Source of the DNA: Cellulomonas sp. S1-8
GTDB taxonomy: Bacteria; Actinomycetota; Actinomycetes; Actinomycetales; Cellulomonadaceae
Direction: 5' to 3'
Length of the DNA stretch: 64,000 nt
Assembly (NCBI RefSeq): GCF_026184235.1
Contig: NZ_CP110806.1
Span: 1,240,001-1,304,000, forward strand
Shown here piece after piece: positions 8,901-19,570 of the stretch (its first letter is position 1; each line of letters starts with the position of its first letter). A program made the translations under genes and the position numbers. Under the pieces are notes generated by a model that did no database searches, had not been told where the DNA came from, and saw only the letters and a list, made by a program, of their open reading frames with translations.

Positions 8901-10225
8901 GCGCCGACGCGCCGCGCGCCGACGTCGCCGACGTCGCCGACGACGTCGTCGTCGGCGCCGACGTCGTCGCGGCCGAGGTGGGGCCCGCCGCGGCCGCGAG
9001 CACCGCCCCCGGGTGGTGGCAGCGGGTGCGCACGTGGCCCTGGTGGGTGCACGTGCTGCTGGTGTGGGCCGCGTCGCGGCTGCTGGGCGTCGCCGCGTTC
9101 GTCTGGACCGCGACGTTCCAGCGGGAGAACCACTGGACGGGTGCGAACCCGTCGTACCAGGAGTTCGTCGGGCTGCTGTACGACGCGGGCTGGTACCAGC
9201 AGATCGCCGAGGGCGGCTACCCGTCCGAGCTGCCGCGCGACGACCAGGGCCTCGTCCAGCAGAACCCGTGGGCGTTCTTCCCGCTGTTCCCGATGCTCGT
9301 GCGTGCGCTGATGACGGTCACGGGCGGGTCCTGGATGGTCGTCGCGCCGACCGTCGCGCTGCTGCTGAGCGCCGGGGCGATGCTCGTCGTGCACGAGGCG
9401 GTCCGGCAGGGCGCGCCCCGTGCCGTCGCCGCGCGCCCGGGCCTACCGCTGGCCACCGTCGCGCTGGTCTGCGCCTTCCCCACGGCGCCCGTGCTGCAGG
9501 TCGCGTACACCGAGTCCGCGGCGCTGCTGCTCATCGCGTCCGCGCTGCTCCTGCTGGTCCGCCGCCAGTACGCCTGGGCGGCGCTGGTCGTCGTGCTCCT
9601 GGGGTTCACCCGGGCCGTCGCGCTGCCGATGGCCGTCGTGGTCGTGGTGCACGCGGCCGTGCGCTGGTGGCGGGCGCGGCGCGGTACGGACGGCGAGACG
9701 TTCGGCTGGCGCGACGGCGTGGGCCTGACGGGCCTCGCCGCGGCCGCGGGCGTCTCGGGCATCGCGTGGCCCGCGATCTGCGGGTGGGTCACGGGCGTGC
9801 CGGACGGGTACCTGCAGACCCAGGAGGCGTGGCGCGGCGTCCGGGAGGTCGTCCCGTTCTCGGGGTGGACGTACGTGCCGCAGTTCTGGCTCGGCGACTG
9901 GGGCACCCCCGTGATGGTCGCGGGGTTCGCGCTCACCGCGGCGATCCTGCTGGTCCCGGCCGCGTGGCGGCTCGGGCCGGAGCTGCACGCCTGGTCGGCC
10001 GCGTACCTCCTGTACATCCTCGCCGTCATCGAGCCCGGCTCCAGCCTGGCCCGGTTCCTGCTCCTGGCCTTCCCGCTGGGCGCCGCGACCGCGGGCGTCG
10101 TCCTGCGCCCCGCGTGGGCGCGTCGTGCGTGGTTCACGGCCGTGCTCGTCCTCATGCTCGGGCTGCAGGTGCTGTGGGTCCGGCAGATGTGGGAGTTCAA
10201 CCCGGGGGGCGACTGGCCGCCGTGA
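8897..10225 (+). CDS. Polytopic GT-C glycosyltransferase, PIG-V/mannosyltransferase-like
   Basis: A 442-residue membrane protein. After a 35-residue acidic N-terminus come roughly ten hydrophobic segments. The first extracytoplasmic loop carries YDAGWYQQIAEGGYP, followed by QNPWAFFPLFPMLVRAL. An aspartate-containing loop of this form is typical of GT-C enzymes that use polyprenyl-phosphate sugars, particularly the PIG-V-like mannosyltransferases. Donor and acceptor cannot be read from sequence. It starts at a GTG overlapping the folP2-type gene by 4 bp and so belongs to that operon. In mycobacteria the gene after folP2 is the cytosolic gpgS; here a membrane enzyme takes the position. Confidence 0.75.
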   Translation: MSADAPRADVADVADDVVVGADVVAAEVGPAAAASTAPGWWQRVRTWPWWVHVLLVWAASRLLGVAAFVWTATFQRENHWTGANPSYQEFVGLLYDAGWYQQIAEGGYPSELPRDDQGLVQQNPWAFFPLFPMLVRALMTVTGGSWMVVAPTVALLLSAGAMLVVHEAVRQGAPRAVAARPGLPLATVALVCAFPTAPVLQVAYTESAALLLIASALLLLVRRQYAWAALVVVLLGFTRAVALPMAVVVVVHAAVRWWRARRGTDGETFGWRDGVGLTGLAAAAGVSGIAWPAICGWVTGVPDGYLQTQEAWRGVREVVPFSGWTYVPQFWLGDWGTPVMVAGFALTAAILLVPAAWRLGPELHAWSAAYLLYILAVIEPGSSLARFLLLAFPLGAATAGVVLRPAWARRAWFTAVLVLMLGLQVLWVRQMWEFNPGGDWPP

Positions 10226-10271
10226 CCCGTTCGTGCTGGTGGCGCCCGGGCGGGGTCGGTGAGCGGTGAAC

Positions 10272-10364
10272 TAGGATGGCCGCTGGACAACCGGCTGATC
10301 AGGAGGTTGTCGGGGCTGCCCGGCAACCGTCGGCCGGCACGGACACGTGAAGGAGAGGCCCCGG
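10272..10364 (+). promoter_or_regulatory. Promoter and structured leader of the DUF3117 gene
   Basis: TAGGAT (10272-10277) is the probable -10, placing the start near 10284 and giving a leader of about 80 nt. Two stems compete for the same bases. GACAACC (10286-10292) pairs perfectly with GGTTGTC (10305-10311). Alternatively GTTGTCGGG (10306-10314) pairs with CCCGGCAAC (10319-10327) across a 4-nt loop, with one G-U. Only one can form at a time. AAGGAG at 10350-10355 is the ribosome-binding site. Confidence 0.5.
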
Positions 10365-10532
10365 ATGGCCGCGATGAAGCCGAGGACCGGCGACGGACCG
10401 CTCGAGGTGACCAAGGAGGGACGTGGCATCGTGATGCGCGTCCCCCTCGAGGGCGGCGGACGGCTGGTGGTCGAGCTCAACGCGACCGAGGCTGCCGAGC
10501 TGGGCGAGGCCTTGACCTCCGTGGTCGGCTGA
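10365..10532 (+). CDS. DUF3117 family protein
   Basis: A 55-residue protein beginning MAAMKPRTGDGPLEVTKEG and continuing GIVMRVPLEGGGRLVVEL, which is the almost invariant sequence of the actinobacterial DUF3117 family. Function is unknown. The extreme conservation and small beta-rich form suggest a binding role, but that is a guess. ATG 10365 is preferred over the ATG at 10347 because AAGGAG lies 9 nt upstream of it and the family starts here. It is followed by pepA after 10 bp. In M. tuberculosis the homologue also lies between the folP2 region and the sigE region. Confidence 0.92.
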   Translation: MAAMKPRTGDGPLEVTKEGRGIVMRVPLEGGGRLVVELNATEAAELGEALTSVVG

Positions 10533-10542
10533 CGACCTGCGG

Positions 10543-12141
10543 ATGAGTCCCCGCACCAGCGGGCCGGCGGCCGCGGCGGCGCAGCGCACGCCCCCGGTCG
10601 TCACGCTGCACGCCGCGACCGTCGTCGACTCCCCGCTCCTGACGGACGGGTCGGTCGACGCGGTCGCCGTGCAGGTCGCACCCAGCCGCGCGGGCGACGA
10701 CGCGCTGCAACCACGCTCCGGGACGCCGCAGGCCGCGGCCCGCTACGGCATCGACCTGGCCGAGCTCGCGGAGCGGGCGGGGCTGACCGGTGCGGCCGGC
10801 GAGGCGTTCACGGTCCACCTGCCGCTACCCGTCGGCTCGTCCGTCGCGCTGCCGTGGGCGGGCCTGCCGCCCCGCATCGTGCTCGTGGGCGTCGGCGACG
10901 AGAGCCCGACCGCCCTGCGGCGGGCCGGTGCGGCGCTCGCCCGCGCCACCCGGGGGCTGCGCCGCGTCGCCGCGACGGTGGGCGCGCAGACCCACCACGA
11001 CGAGGCGGGAGCGGCGCAGGCCGCGCGCGCCGTCACCGAGGGCTACCTGCTCGCGGCCTACACGCCGCTGCGGATGACGGCGAAGCCGGACCCGAAGACA
11101 CCCGCCGAGCTGGTGCTGCTCGGCCGGGACGGTGCGGCCGTCGCCGCCGCGGTCGACGTCGCCCGCATCGGGGCGAGCGCGACCTGGCTGGTCCGGGACC
11201 TCACCAACACGCCGTCGAACGTCAAGGACCCGGCGTGGCTGGCCGACCGGGCGCGCCGCCTCGGGACGAAGGCCGGGCTCGACGTGCAGGTCCTCGGGCC
11301 GCGCGAGCTGGCCGCGGGCGGCTTCGGCGGCATCCTGGCGGTCGGTGCCGGGTCCGCGTCCCCACCGCGCCTGGTCCGGGTCACGTACACCCCCGCGGGC
11401 GGCGGCGGGCGGCACGTCGTGGTCGTCGGCAAGGGCATCACGTACGACACGGGCGGCCTGTCCATCAAGCCGCGCGAGGCGATGGTGCCGATGAAGACCG
11501 ACATGGCGGGTGCCGCTGTCGCGCTCGCGACCGTCCTGGCCGCCGCGCAGGCGAAGGTCGCGCACACGGTCACCGCCGTCCTGCCGCTCGCCGAGAACCA
11601 CGTCGGCGCCGCGTCCTACCGGCCCGGCGACGTCGTGACGATCCACGGCGGCACGACCGTCGAGATCGCCAACACCGACGCCGAGGGCCGCCTCGTGCTC
11701 GCTGACGCGCTCGCCTGGGCGGACGCGACCCTCGCGCCCGACGTGCTCGTCGACGTCGCCACGCTCACGGGCGCCGCGAGCCTCGGCCTGGGCAAGCAGC
11801 ACGCCGCGCTCTACGGGACCGACGACGCGCTCGTCGCCGCGCTGTCCGCGGCGGGGGACCGCACGGGCGAGCTGGTCTGGCACATGCCGCTCGTCGCGGA
11901 CTACGAGGAGGCCGTGCGCTCGTCGATCGCCGACCTGCGCCACGTCCCCGAGGACCGCCGGATCGGCGGCGGGTCCATCACGGCCGCGCTGTTCCTGCGG
12001 CGGTTCGTCGGGCAGCGCGCGTGGGCGCACCTCGACATCGCGGGACCGGGCCGCTCGACGTCGGACAAGCACGAGGTCACCGAGGGCGCCACGGGCTACG
12101 GCGCGCGCCTGCTGCTGGAGTACCTGACCGCGAAGGAGTAG
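10543..12141 (+). CDS. pepA: Leucyl aminopeptidase (M17)
   Basis: A 532-residue cytosolic aminopeptidase. The C-terminal catalytic half has the di-metal ligands in order: K297 and D302 in VVVGKGITYDTGG, an aspartate in KTDMAGA, and D379 and E381 in NTDAEGRLVLADAL, with the catalytic arginine R383. Length and layout (N-terminal macro-like domain, C-terminal peptidase) are normal. It releases N-terminal amino acids from peptides during turnover. The ATG start lies 10 bp after the DUF3117 stop. No strong Shine-Dalgarno is present, and the message may depend on the upstream gene. The omt gene converges 28 bp after the stop. Confidence 0.95.
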   Translation: MSPRTSGPAAAAAQRTPPVVTLHAATVVDSPLLTDGSVDAVAVQVAPSRAGDDALQPRSGTPQAAARYGIDLAELAERAGLTGAAGEAFTVHLPLPVGSSVALPWAGLPPRIVLVGVGDESPTALRRAGAALARATRGLRRVAATVGAQTHHDEAGAAQAARAVTEGYLLAAYTPLRMTAKPDPKTPAELVLLGRDGAAVAAAVDVARIGASATWLVRDLTNTPSNVKDPAWLADRARRLGTKAGLDVQVLGPRELAAGGFGGILAVGAGSASPPRLVRVTYTPAGGGGRHVVVVGKGITYDTGGLSIKPREAMVPMKTDMAGAAVALATVLAAAQAKVAHTVTAVLPLAENHVGAASYRPGDVVTIHGGTTVEIANTDAEGRLVLADALAWADATLAPDVLVDVATLTGAASLGLGKQHAALYGTDDALVAALSAAGDRTGELVWHMPLVADYEEAVRSSIADLRHVPEDRRIGGGSITAALFLRRFVGQRAWAHLDIAGPGRSTSDKHEVTEGATGYGARLLLEYLTAKE

Positions 12142-12169
12142 GGGCGCCGGAGCAGGAGTCGTCCCGAGC

Positions 12170-12802
12170 TCAGCGGCGGACCGCGACCAGCAGGCCGTCA
12201 CCCGTGGGCAGCAGCGCCGGCAGCAGCCGGTCGTCCGCCCGCACCTGCTTGCCCACGTCGCGCACCGTCGTCGTCGTCTCGTCGCGGCGCGCGGGGTCGG
12301 CGACCCGGTCGTGCCACAGCGCGTCGTCGACGGCCAGGACGCCGCCCGGGCGCAGCAGGCGCACGGCCTGCTCGACGTACCCGGGGTAGTTCTCGACGTC
12401 CGCGTCGATGACCACCATGTCGTAGCCGCCGTCCGTCAGCCGCGGCAGCACGTCCAGCGCCCGCCCCGAGATCGCGCGCGTGCGGGTGCTGCGCACCCCC
12501 TCCTCGGCGAACGCCTCCTTCGCGGCGCGCTGGTGCTCGAGCTCGAGGTCGATCGTCGTCAGCACGCCGTCCGCCGGCATGCCGCGCAGCACGTACAGCG
12601 ACCCGACGCCGGCACCCGTCCCGACCTCGACGACCGCACGGGCCTGCACGGCGGCCGCCAGCACGCTCAGCACGGCACCCGCACCGGGCAGCACCGGCGT
12701 GCAACCGAGGTGCGACGCGCGCTCGCGGGCCCGCAGCAGGACGTCGTCCTCCTCGAGGAACTCCTCGCAGTAGACCCAGCTCTGCGCCTTGTCGGTGGAG
12801 AT
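12170..12802 (-). CDS. SAM-dependent O-methyltransferase with an apparent ATC start
   Basis: About 210 residues, Rossmann-type methyltransferase of the CCoAOMT-like family, orthologous in position and sequence to the mycobacterial gene divergent from sigE (Rv1220c). Motifs include [16 protein letters not shown] (SAM loop), [16 protein letters not shown] and [11 protein letters not shown]. No ATG, GTG or TTG occurs at the proper start. GAGGAGG (12814-12808) lies 5 nt before ATC at 12802, and the codons from there read STDKAQSW, as expected for this family. The next in-frame GTG would remove conserved residues. TACTCT at 12854-12849 is a plausible -10. Substrate unknown. The start could be a genuine rare AUC codon or a sequencing error. 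Confidence 0.8.
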   Translation of the reverse strand: MSTDKAQSWVYCEEFLEEDDVLLRARERASHLGCTPVLPGAGAVLSVLAAAVQARAVVEVGTGAGVGSLYVLRGMPADGVLTTIDLELEHQRAAKEAFAEEGVRSTRTRAISGRALDVLPRLTDGGYDMVVIDADVENYPGYVEQAVRLLRPGGVLAVDDALWHDRVADPARRDETTTTVRDVGKQVRADDRLLPALLPTGDGLLVAVRR

Positions 12803-13019
12803 GACGGCCTCCTCGTCGTGCGCCTGCGGACGGGCGCGCCTGCGCGTCAGAGTAGACCCGCGCCCGGGGCGCACGACGGAGGCGCTCGCCGCCACGCGGC
12901 ACGCGTGGCGCAGCACGGTCCGGCGCGGCGGGTTCCGCCCAGGACGAACACAGGCGAGGGTCTCGCCCCGACCTGGGAGACTGGGCGCCAGCGACCCGAC
13001 CGAGGAGAGAACCCCGCAG

Positions 13020-13649
13020 ATGAGCGTCCAGCCCGCCGAGTGGCAGGCCCCGTCCTGGGAGGAGATCGTCCGCGAGCACTCCGGCCGCGTGTACCGGCTC
13101 GCGTACCGGCTGACGGGCAACCGGCACGACGCCGAGGACCTCACCCAGGAGACGTTCGTGCGCGTCTTCCGGTCGCTGCACACCTACACCCCCGGCACGT
13201 TCGAGGGCTGGCTGCACCGCATCACCACCAACCTCTTCCTCGACACCGCCCGGCGGCGCCAGCGCGTGCGCATCGAGCCGATCGGTGACGACGCCGAGCG
13301 GTGGGCGTCGCCCGACCGGCTCTCGACGCCCGAGCGCGCGTTCGAGGCCGGCAACCTGGACCACGACGTCCAGCGAGCCCTGGACGACCTGCCCCCCGAG
13401 TACCGCGCGGCCGTCGTGCTGTGCGACATCGAGGGTCTGTCGTACGAGGAGATCGCCGTGACGCTGGGCATCAAGCTCGGCACCGTGCGCTCGCGCATCC
13501 ACCGCGCACGGGCGCGGCTCCGGATCGCGCTCGAGCACCGTCGTCCGTACCCGGCGCTGCCGGACGATCTCTCCGCGGCGGACGAGACCGGGTCCGGGTC
13601 CGGCGGGTCCGGGTCCGGCGTACCCCGCGCCGAGGTGGCAGCCGGATGA
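13020..13649 (+). CDS. sigE: ECF RNA polymerase sigma factor, SigE type
   Basis: A 209-residue ECF sigma factor. Region 2 spans about residues 20-85 ([45 protein letters not shown]) and region 4 about 120-180 ([39 protein letters not shown]). The ATG at 13020 is behind GAGGAGA. It ends in a flexible glycine-serine tail ([10 protein letters not shown]) encoded by a short GGGTCCGGGTCCGGC repeat. The following genes, an anti-sigma factor, HtrA protease and TatB, and the divergent methyltransferase, are the conserved mycobacterial sigE neighbourhood, so a role in envelope stress is likely. The 217-bp upstream interval shows no clear ECF-type autoregulatory promoter to my eye. Confidence 0.95.
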   Translation: MSVQPAEWQAPSWEEIVREHSGRVYRLAYRLTGNRHDAEDLTQETFVRVFRSLHTYTPGTFEGWLHRITTNLFLDTARRRQRVRIEPIGDDAERWASPDRLSTPERAFEAGNLDHDVQRALDDLPPEYRAAVVLCDIEGLSYEEIAVTLGIKLGTVRSRIHRARARLRIALEHRRPYPALPDDLSAADETGSGSGGSGSGVPRAEVAAG

Positions 13650-14544
13650 TGCACCTGGGGTCGCGGATCAGCGCGCTCGTCGACGGACAGCTCGACCCGG
13701 CCGCGACCGAGCGCGCCCTCGCCCACGTGGCGACGTGCGGCGCCTGCGCGCACGAGCTCGCGTCCGCCCGCGCCGCGCGCCGCGCCCTCGCCGCGGCCGA
13801 GCCGGTGCAGCCCCCCGAGGACCTCACCGCCCGCCTGCTCTCGCTGTCGGCGCAGGGGCCGCCCCTGCCCCCGCCGGCGCCGCGCGACCCCTTCACGGTC
13901 GGCGGTGGGGCCGCGCTGCCGTTCGCCGCGACGCACGCGCTGCGCGGCGACGTCGTCCGCCGCACGTCGGCGCGTCGGGTCGTCGGCTCCGTCGCCGGCC
14001 TGGGCGCCGTCGCGGCCGGCCTGTTCCTGCTCGGGGAGCGGCCCGTCGTGACCCCGACGAACCACCCGGCCGCCGTCCTCGGGCTGCTCGCGCACACCTC
14101 CCCGCCGGGCGAGGCCGTGCCCGCGGACGACGAGACCGTCGGGTGGCTCCGCGCGCAGGGCTGGACCTTCCCCAGCCGCCTGCCCGCGGGGTGGCAGGTC
14201 GGTGCGATCAGCTTCTCGACGAACGGGCCGCGCGTCCTCGAGGTGGACGTCACCGGACCGGCGGGCACGTTCGTCGTGACCGAGCAGCAGGGTCGCCTCG
14301 ACACCGGCGCGCTCGCCGGTGCCCCCGTCCGGGAGGTCGGGGGCCGCCAGGTGCACGTGCTGTCCGTGGAGCCGTGGCAGGTCGCGTGGCAGTCCGAGGC
14401 GACGGTCGTGCAGGTCGTGGCCGCGCAGGACGAGGGCGAGATCGACGCGCTCGTCGCCGCCTTCCCCTCCGGGGGCTACGACGACACCGTCACCGGGCGC
14501 ATCGGCCGGGGCTGGCAGACGGTCACCGCCGCGTGGGCACGCCC

Positions 14545-14548
<4 letters not shown>
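13646..14548 (+). CDS. rseA: Anti-sigma factor (RseA-like, zinc-binding)
   Basis: A 300-residue membrane protein. The N-terminal 60 residues carry the zinc anti-sigma motif HVATCGAC. A proline-rich linker and a hydrophobic segment (about residues 112-130, [19 protein letters not shown]) follow. The C-terminal half is extracytoplasmic, probably a sensor domain ([18 protein letters not shown] onward). It overlaps sigE by 4 bp (ATGA), so the inhibitor is made with its sigma factor. Unlike the short mycobacterial RseA, this version has a 170-residue external domain, so signal reception may differ. The htrA gene overlaps its end by 4 bp. Confidence 0.85.
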
Positions 14549-16017
<1,469 letters not shown>

Positions 16018-16041
16018 GCCCGCCCGCCGCGCCCGTCGCGG

Positions 16042-16047
16042 TAGCCT
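16042..16047 (+). promoter_or_regulatory. -10 element of tatB (leaderless)
   Basis: TAGCCT ends 6 nt before the GTG at 16054, so tatB probably has its own leaderless promoter within the sigE block. Confidence 0.55.
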
Positions 16048-16053
16048 GAGCGG

Positions 16054-16464
16054 GTGTTCGGGATCAACGGCGGCGAGCTGCTCATCCTGCTCCTCGTCGC
16101 CGCACTGGTCGTCGGGCCGGAGCGGTTGCCGGCGTACGCGGAGCAGCTCGCGGGGTGGGTGCGTCAGCTGCGCGACGTCGCCCGCGACACCAAGGACCGC
16201 GTCGACGCGGAGCTGGGTGTCGACGACGTCGACTGGGCCGCGCTCGACCCGCGCCGGTACGACCCCCGGCGGATCGTGCGGGACGCCCTGCTCGACGACC
16301 CCCCGCCCCGGACACCGTCACGGCCCGCGACGCCCCGCCCCGGGCGGTCGCGCCCCACGGCCGGGGGCGCAGCGGCGACGGGCGCGGCCACCTCCGCGTT
16401 CGCCGGGGCCGCCGGCCCGCCCGACGCAGGCGCGCCCGCCCCGTTCGACGACGAGGCGACCTGA
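16054..16464 (+). CDS. tatB: Sec-independent translocase subunit TatB
   Basis: A 136-residue protein. The N-terminus (FGINGGELLILLLVAALVVGPERLP) is the single membrane helix and the G-P-E-R-L-P hinge of TatB, followed by an amphipathic helix (YAEQLAGWVRQLRDVARDTKD) and a disordered Pro/Ala-rich tail. Glutamate in the helix and the GPERLP hinge favour TatB over TatA. It helps pass folded, twin-arginine proteins to the TatA pore; one likely client, EfeB, is encoded at 42.7 kb. tatA and tatC are not in the window. Its position after htrA is conserved in Actinobacteria. Confidence 0.9.
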   Translation: MFGINGGELLILLLVAALVVGPERLPAYAEQLAGWVRQLRDVARDTKDRVDAELGVDDVDWAALDPRRYDPRRIVRDALLDDPPPRTPSRPATPRPGRSRPTAGGAAATGAATSAFAGAAGPPDAGAPAPFDDEAT

Positions 16465-17618
<1,154 letters not shown>

Positions 17619-17628
17619 ATTCGACGGC

Positions 17629-18660
17629 ATGGAACGCCCGACCCCCCGCGAGCGGACCGTCGCCGGACCCCCCGCCGGCGCCGGGGCCGCGCACGTCCAC
17701 GCGACCGCGGGATCGCCCGACCCGCTCGCGGGTCCACGATGGGCGCCGGGGTTCGGCGGTCTCGTCGAGCGCGCGAAGGCCCTGCTCGCGTGGTGGCAGG
17801 GCACGCGCCCCGCGCGCGCGAACGCGCGGTTCGGACGCGCCGGGGGCGGCCTGCTCACCGGCGGGATCGCGTACACGGCGCTGTTCAGCGTGTTCGCGGG
17901 CGTGACCATCGGGTACACGGCCTTCATGGCGGTGCTGGGCGGCAACGACGAGCTGCGCGAGACGGTCCTGCGCACGGTCGGCGAGGCCCTGCCCGGTCTG
18001 ATCGACACCGGCGACGGCAACGGTCTGCTCGAGCCGGACGACCTCGTCCTGAGCCCGGGGCTCGGCGTCGCGGGCGCCGTCGCGTTCGTCGTGCTGCTGT
18101 TCAGCGCGATCTCGGCGACCGCGGCGCTGCGGCGGGCCGTCCGCGCGATGTTCGACGCCTACGACGGCGGCAACGCGGTCGTCGGCAAGCTGCGCGAGCT
18201 CGGCGGCTTCGTGGGGATCGCGTTCGCGGTCCTGCTGTCCGCGGTGCTCGGGATCGCCGTGACGACCGCCACCGACTGGTTCCTGGGTCTGCTCGGCTGG
18301 TCCGACGCGTCGGGGACGGTCGTGCGCGTCGTCGGGATCCTCGTCGTGCTCGTCGTGGACGCCGCCGTGTTCGTCATGGTGGTGCGGGTGCTCGCCGACC
18401 AGTCGCCCCCAGGTCGCGACCTGCTCGGCGGTGCGGCGATCGCTGCCGTCGGGCTCGGGGTCGTGCGGCTGCTCGGCACGTCGGTGGTCGCGGGCACCGT
18501 GAGCAACAACCCGGTGCTCGCGTCGTTCGCGGTGATCGTCGTGCTGCTGCTGTGGATCAACCTCATCGCGCGCATCGTGCTGCTGGCCGCCGCGTGGACC
18601 GCGGACCCGCCCGCGCCCGCGCCGGGCTCCCCGCACCCGGACGGCGCCCTCGCCCCCTGA
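17629..18660 (+). CDS. YihY/BrkB-family integral membrane protein
   Basis: A 343-residue protein with a 60-residue hydrophilic N-terminus and about six membrane segments. Conserved features are GGGLLTGGIAYTALFSVFAG near the first segment, the RRAVRAMFDAYDG loop, and LLLWINLIARIVLLAAAW at the end. The family was once named ribonuclease BN, but that assignment is no longer accepted. The role is unknown; transport or lipid-related functions have been suggested. It probably uses a leaderless promoter of its own. The short C-terminal tail is Pro-rich. A hairpin at 18663-18720 separates it from the convergent phosphotransferase gene. Confidence 0.88.
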   Translation: MERPTPRERTVAGPPAGAGAAHVHATAGSPDPLAGPRWAPGFGGLVERAKALLAWWQGTRPARANARFGRAGGGLLTGGIAYTALFSVFAGVTIGYTAFMAVLGGNDELRETVLRTVGEALPGLIDTGDGNGLLEPDDLVLSPGLGVAGAVAFVVLLFSAISATAALRRAVRAMFDAYDGGNAVVGKLRELGGFVGIAFAVLLSAVLGIAVTTATDWFLGLLGWSDASGTVVRVVGILVVLVVDAAVFVMVVRVLADQSPPGRDLLGGAAIAAVGLGVVRLLGTSVVAGTVSNNPVLASFAVIVVLLLWINLIARIVLLAAAWTADPPAPAPGSPHPDGALAP

Positions 18661-18662
18661 CC

Positions 18663-18720
18663 CCGACCGGAACCTGGCTCACCGAATGGGCAGCGCGACG
18701 GGGAGCGGTGTTCCGGTCGG
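18663..18720. terminator. Long-loop inverted repeat between convergent genes
   Basis: CCGACCGGAAC (18663-18673) is repeated in perfect inverse form as GTTCCGGTCGG (18710-18720), with 36 nt between. It lies between two convergent genes and may act as a bidirectional terminator. Confidence 0.45.
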
Positions 18721-18726
18721 CGGGGC

Positions 18727-19569
18727 TCAGGGGGTGGGCTGCGGCTCGAGGTGGCCGACGAGGGACGGCAGGCGGTCCGCGTACGCCGCGAGCTGCGCGC
18801 GCGTGCGGGCCGGCTCGCCCACCTGCAGCAGGTTGCGCATGCCCTCGTCGCCCGCCTCCTGGCCGGCGGCGATGCGGTCCGTCGCGGCCGCCATCCGCAG
18901 CACGACGTGCCGGGCCACGTCGACCGCCGACGGCGAGGGGACGCCCAGGTCGTCCGCCTGGCGACCGTAGGCGTCGGCAAGCACACGGAGCCTGCGCGCG
19001 CCCTCCTGCGGGCCCGGGTCGGTGTAGAACGGCACTCCGCTCCAGGCGAGCATCGCCAGGTCGTCCAGCGGGACGCCCGGCCCGGAGACGTCCCAGTCCA
19101 CGACACCCACGACCTCGTCCGACCCCGGTCCCGCGACGAGCATGTTGTACATCGTCGCGTCGTGGTGGCAGACGATCTCGCCCGGTGCCAGGTCGCGCTC
19201 CTCGAAGCGCCACCGCACGCGCCCCGGCCGGAGGTCGGCGACCGCCGCGTGGTAGCGCGCCAGCCAGGCCGCGCCCGACGCGAGCCGCGCGTCGGTGACC
19301 TCGGCGAGGTCGACGACCTCGCCGGGCAGGAACTCCAGGACCTCACGGCCCTGCGCGTCGATGCCGAGCGGTTCCGGGACCCCGTCGAGACCGCGCGAGC
19401 GCACGTGCGCGAGCAGCGCGTGCACGGCCGGCGTCCACGGGCCTGCCGGCCGACGGACGGTCGTCCCCACACGCACCGCACCCCCCACGTTGCCGCCGGG
19501 CAGCCGGACGCCGGGCTCGGCCGGCTCCGGTTCGACGTAGCGGGGGAGCGCGGCGAGCAGGTGGGTCAC
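18727..19569 (-). CDS. Aminoglycoside/choline-kinase-like phosphotransferase
   Basis: A 280-residue APH-family protein. The catalytic loop reads IVCHHDATMYNML (HxDxxxxN) and the metal-binding motif is GVVDWDVSGPGVPLDDLA. The N-terminal lobe is short, with GGNVGGAVRVGTTVRRP as the nucleotide-loop region. Members phosphorylate small molecules such as aminoglycosides, choline or sugars; nothing here points to one substrate, and a resistance label would be unsafe. The GTG start is 2 nt from the sdhB stop codon, so it is very likely the last gene of the sdhCDAB operon. Confidence 0.8.
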   Translation of the reverse strand: MTHLLAALPRYVEPEPAEPGVRLPGGNVGGAVRVGTTVRRPAGPWTPAVHALLAHVRSRGLDGVPEPLGIDAQGREVLEFLPGEVVDLAEVTDARLASGAAWLARYHAAVADLRPGRVRWRFEERDLAPGEIVCHHDATMYNMLVAGPGSDEVVGVVDWDVSGPGVPLDDLAMLAWSGVPFYTDPGPQEGARRLRVLADAYGRQADDLGVPSPSAVDVARHVVLRMAAATDRIAAGQEAGDEGMRNLLQVGEPARTRAQLAAYADRLPSLVGHLEPQPTP

Positions 19570-19570
19570 G

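Noticed and set aside
12803..13019. A SigE-type autoregulatory promoter before sigE
   Set aside because: GGTTCC near 12931 is in the wrong orientation, and no matching -10 of ECF type could be placed with proper spacing.
18727..19569. Aminoglycoside resistance gene
   Set aside because: The fold fits the APH family, but context is the sdh operon and no specific resistance-enzyme features are seen.
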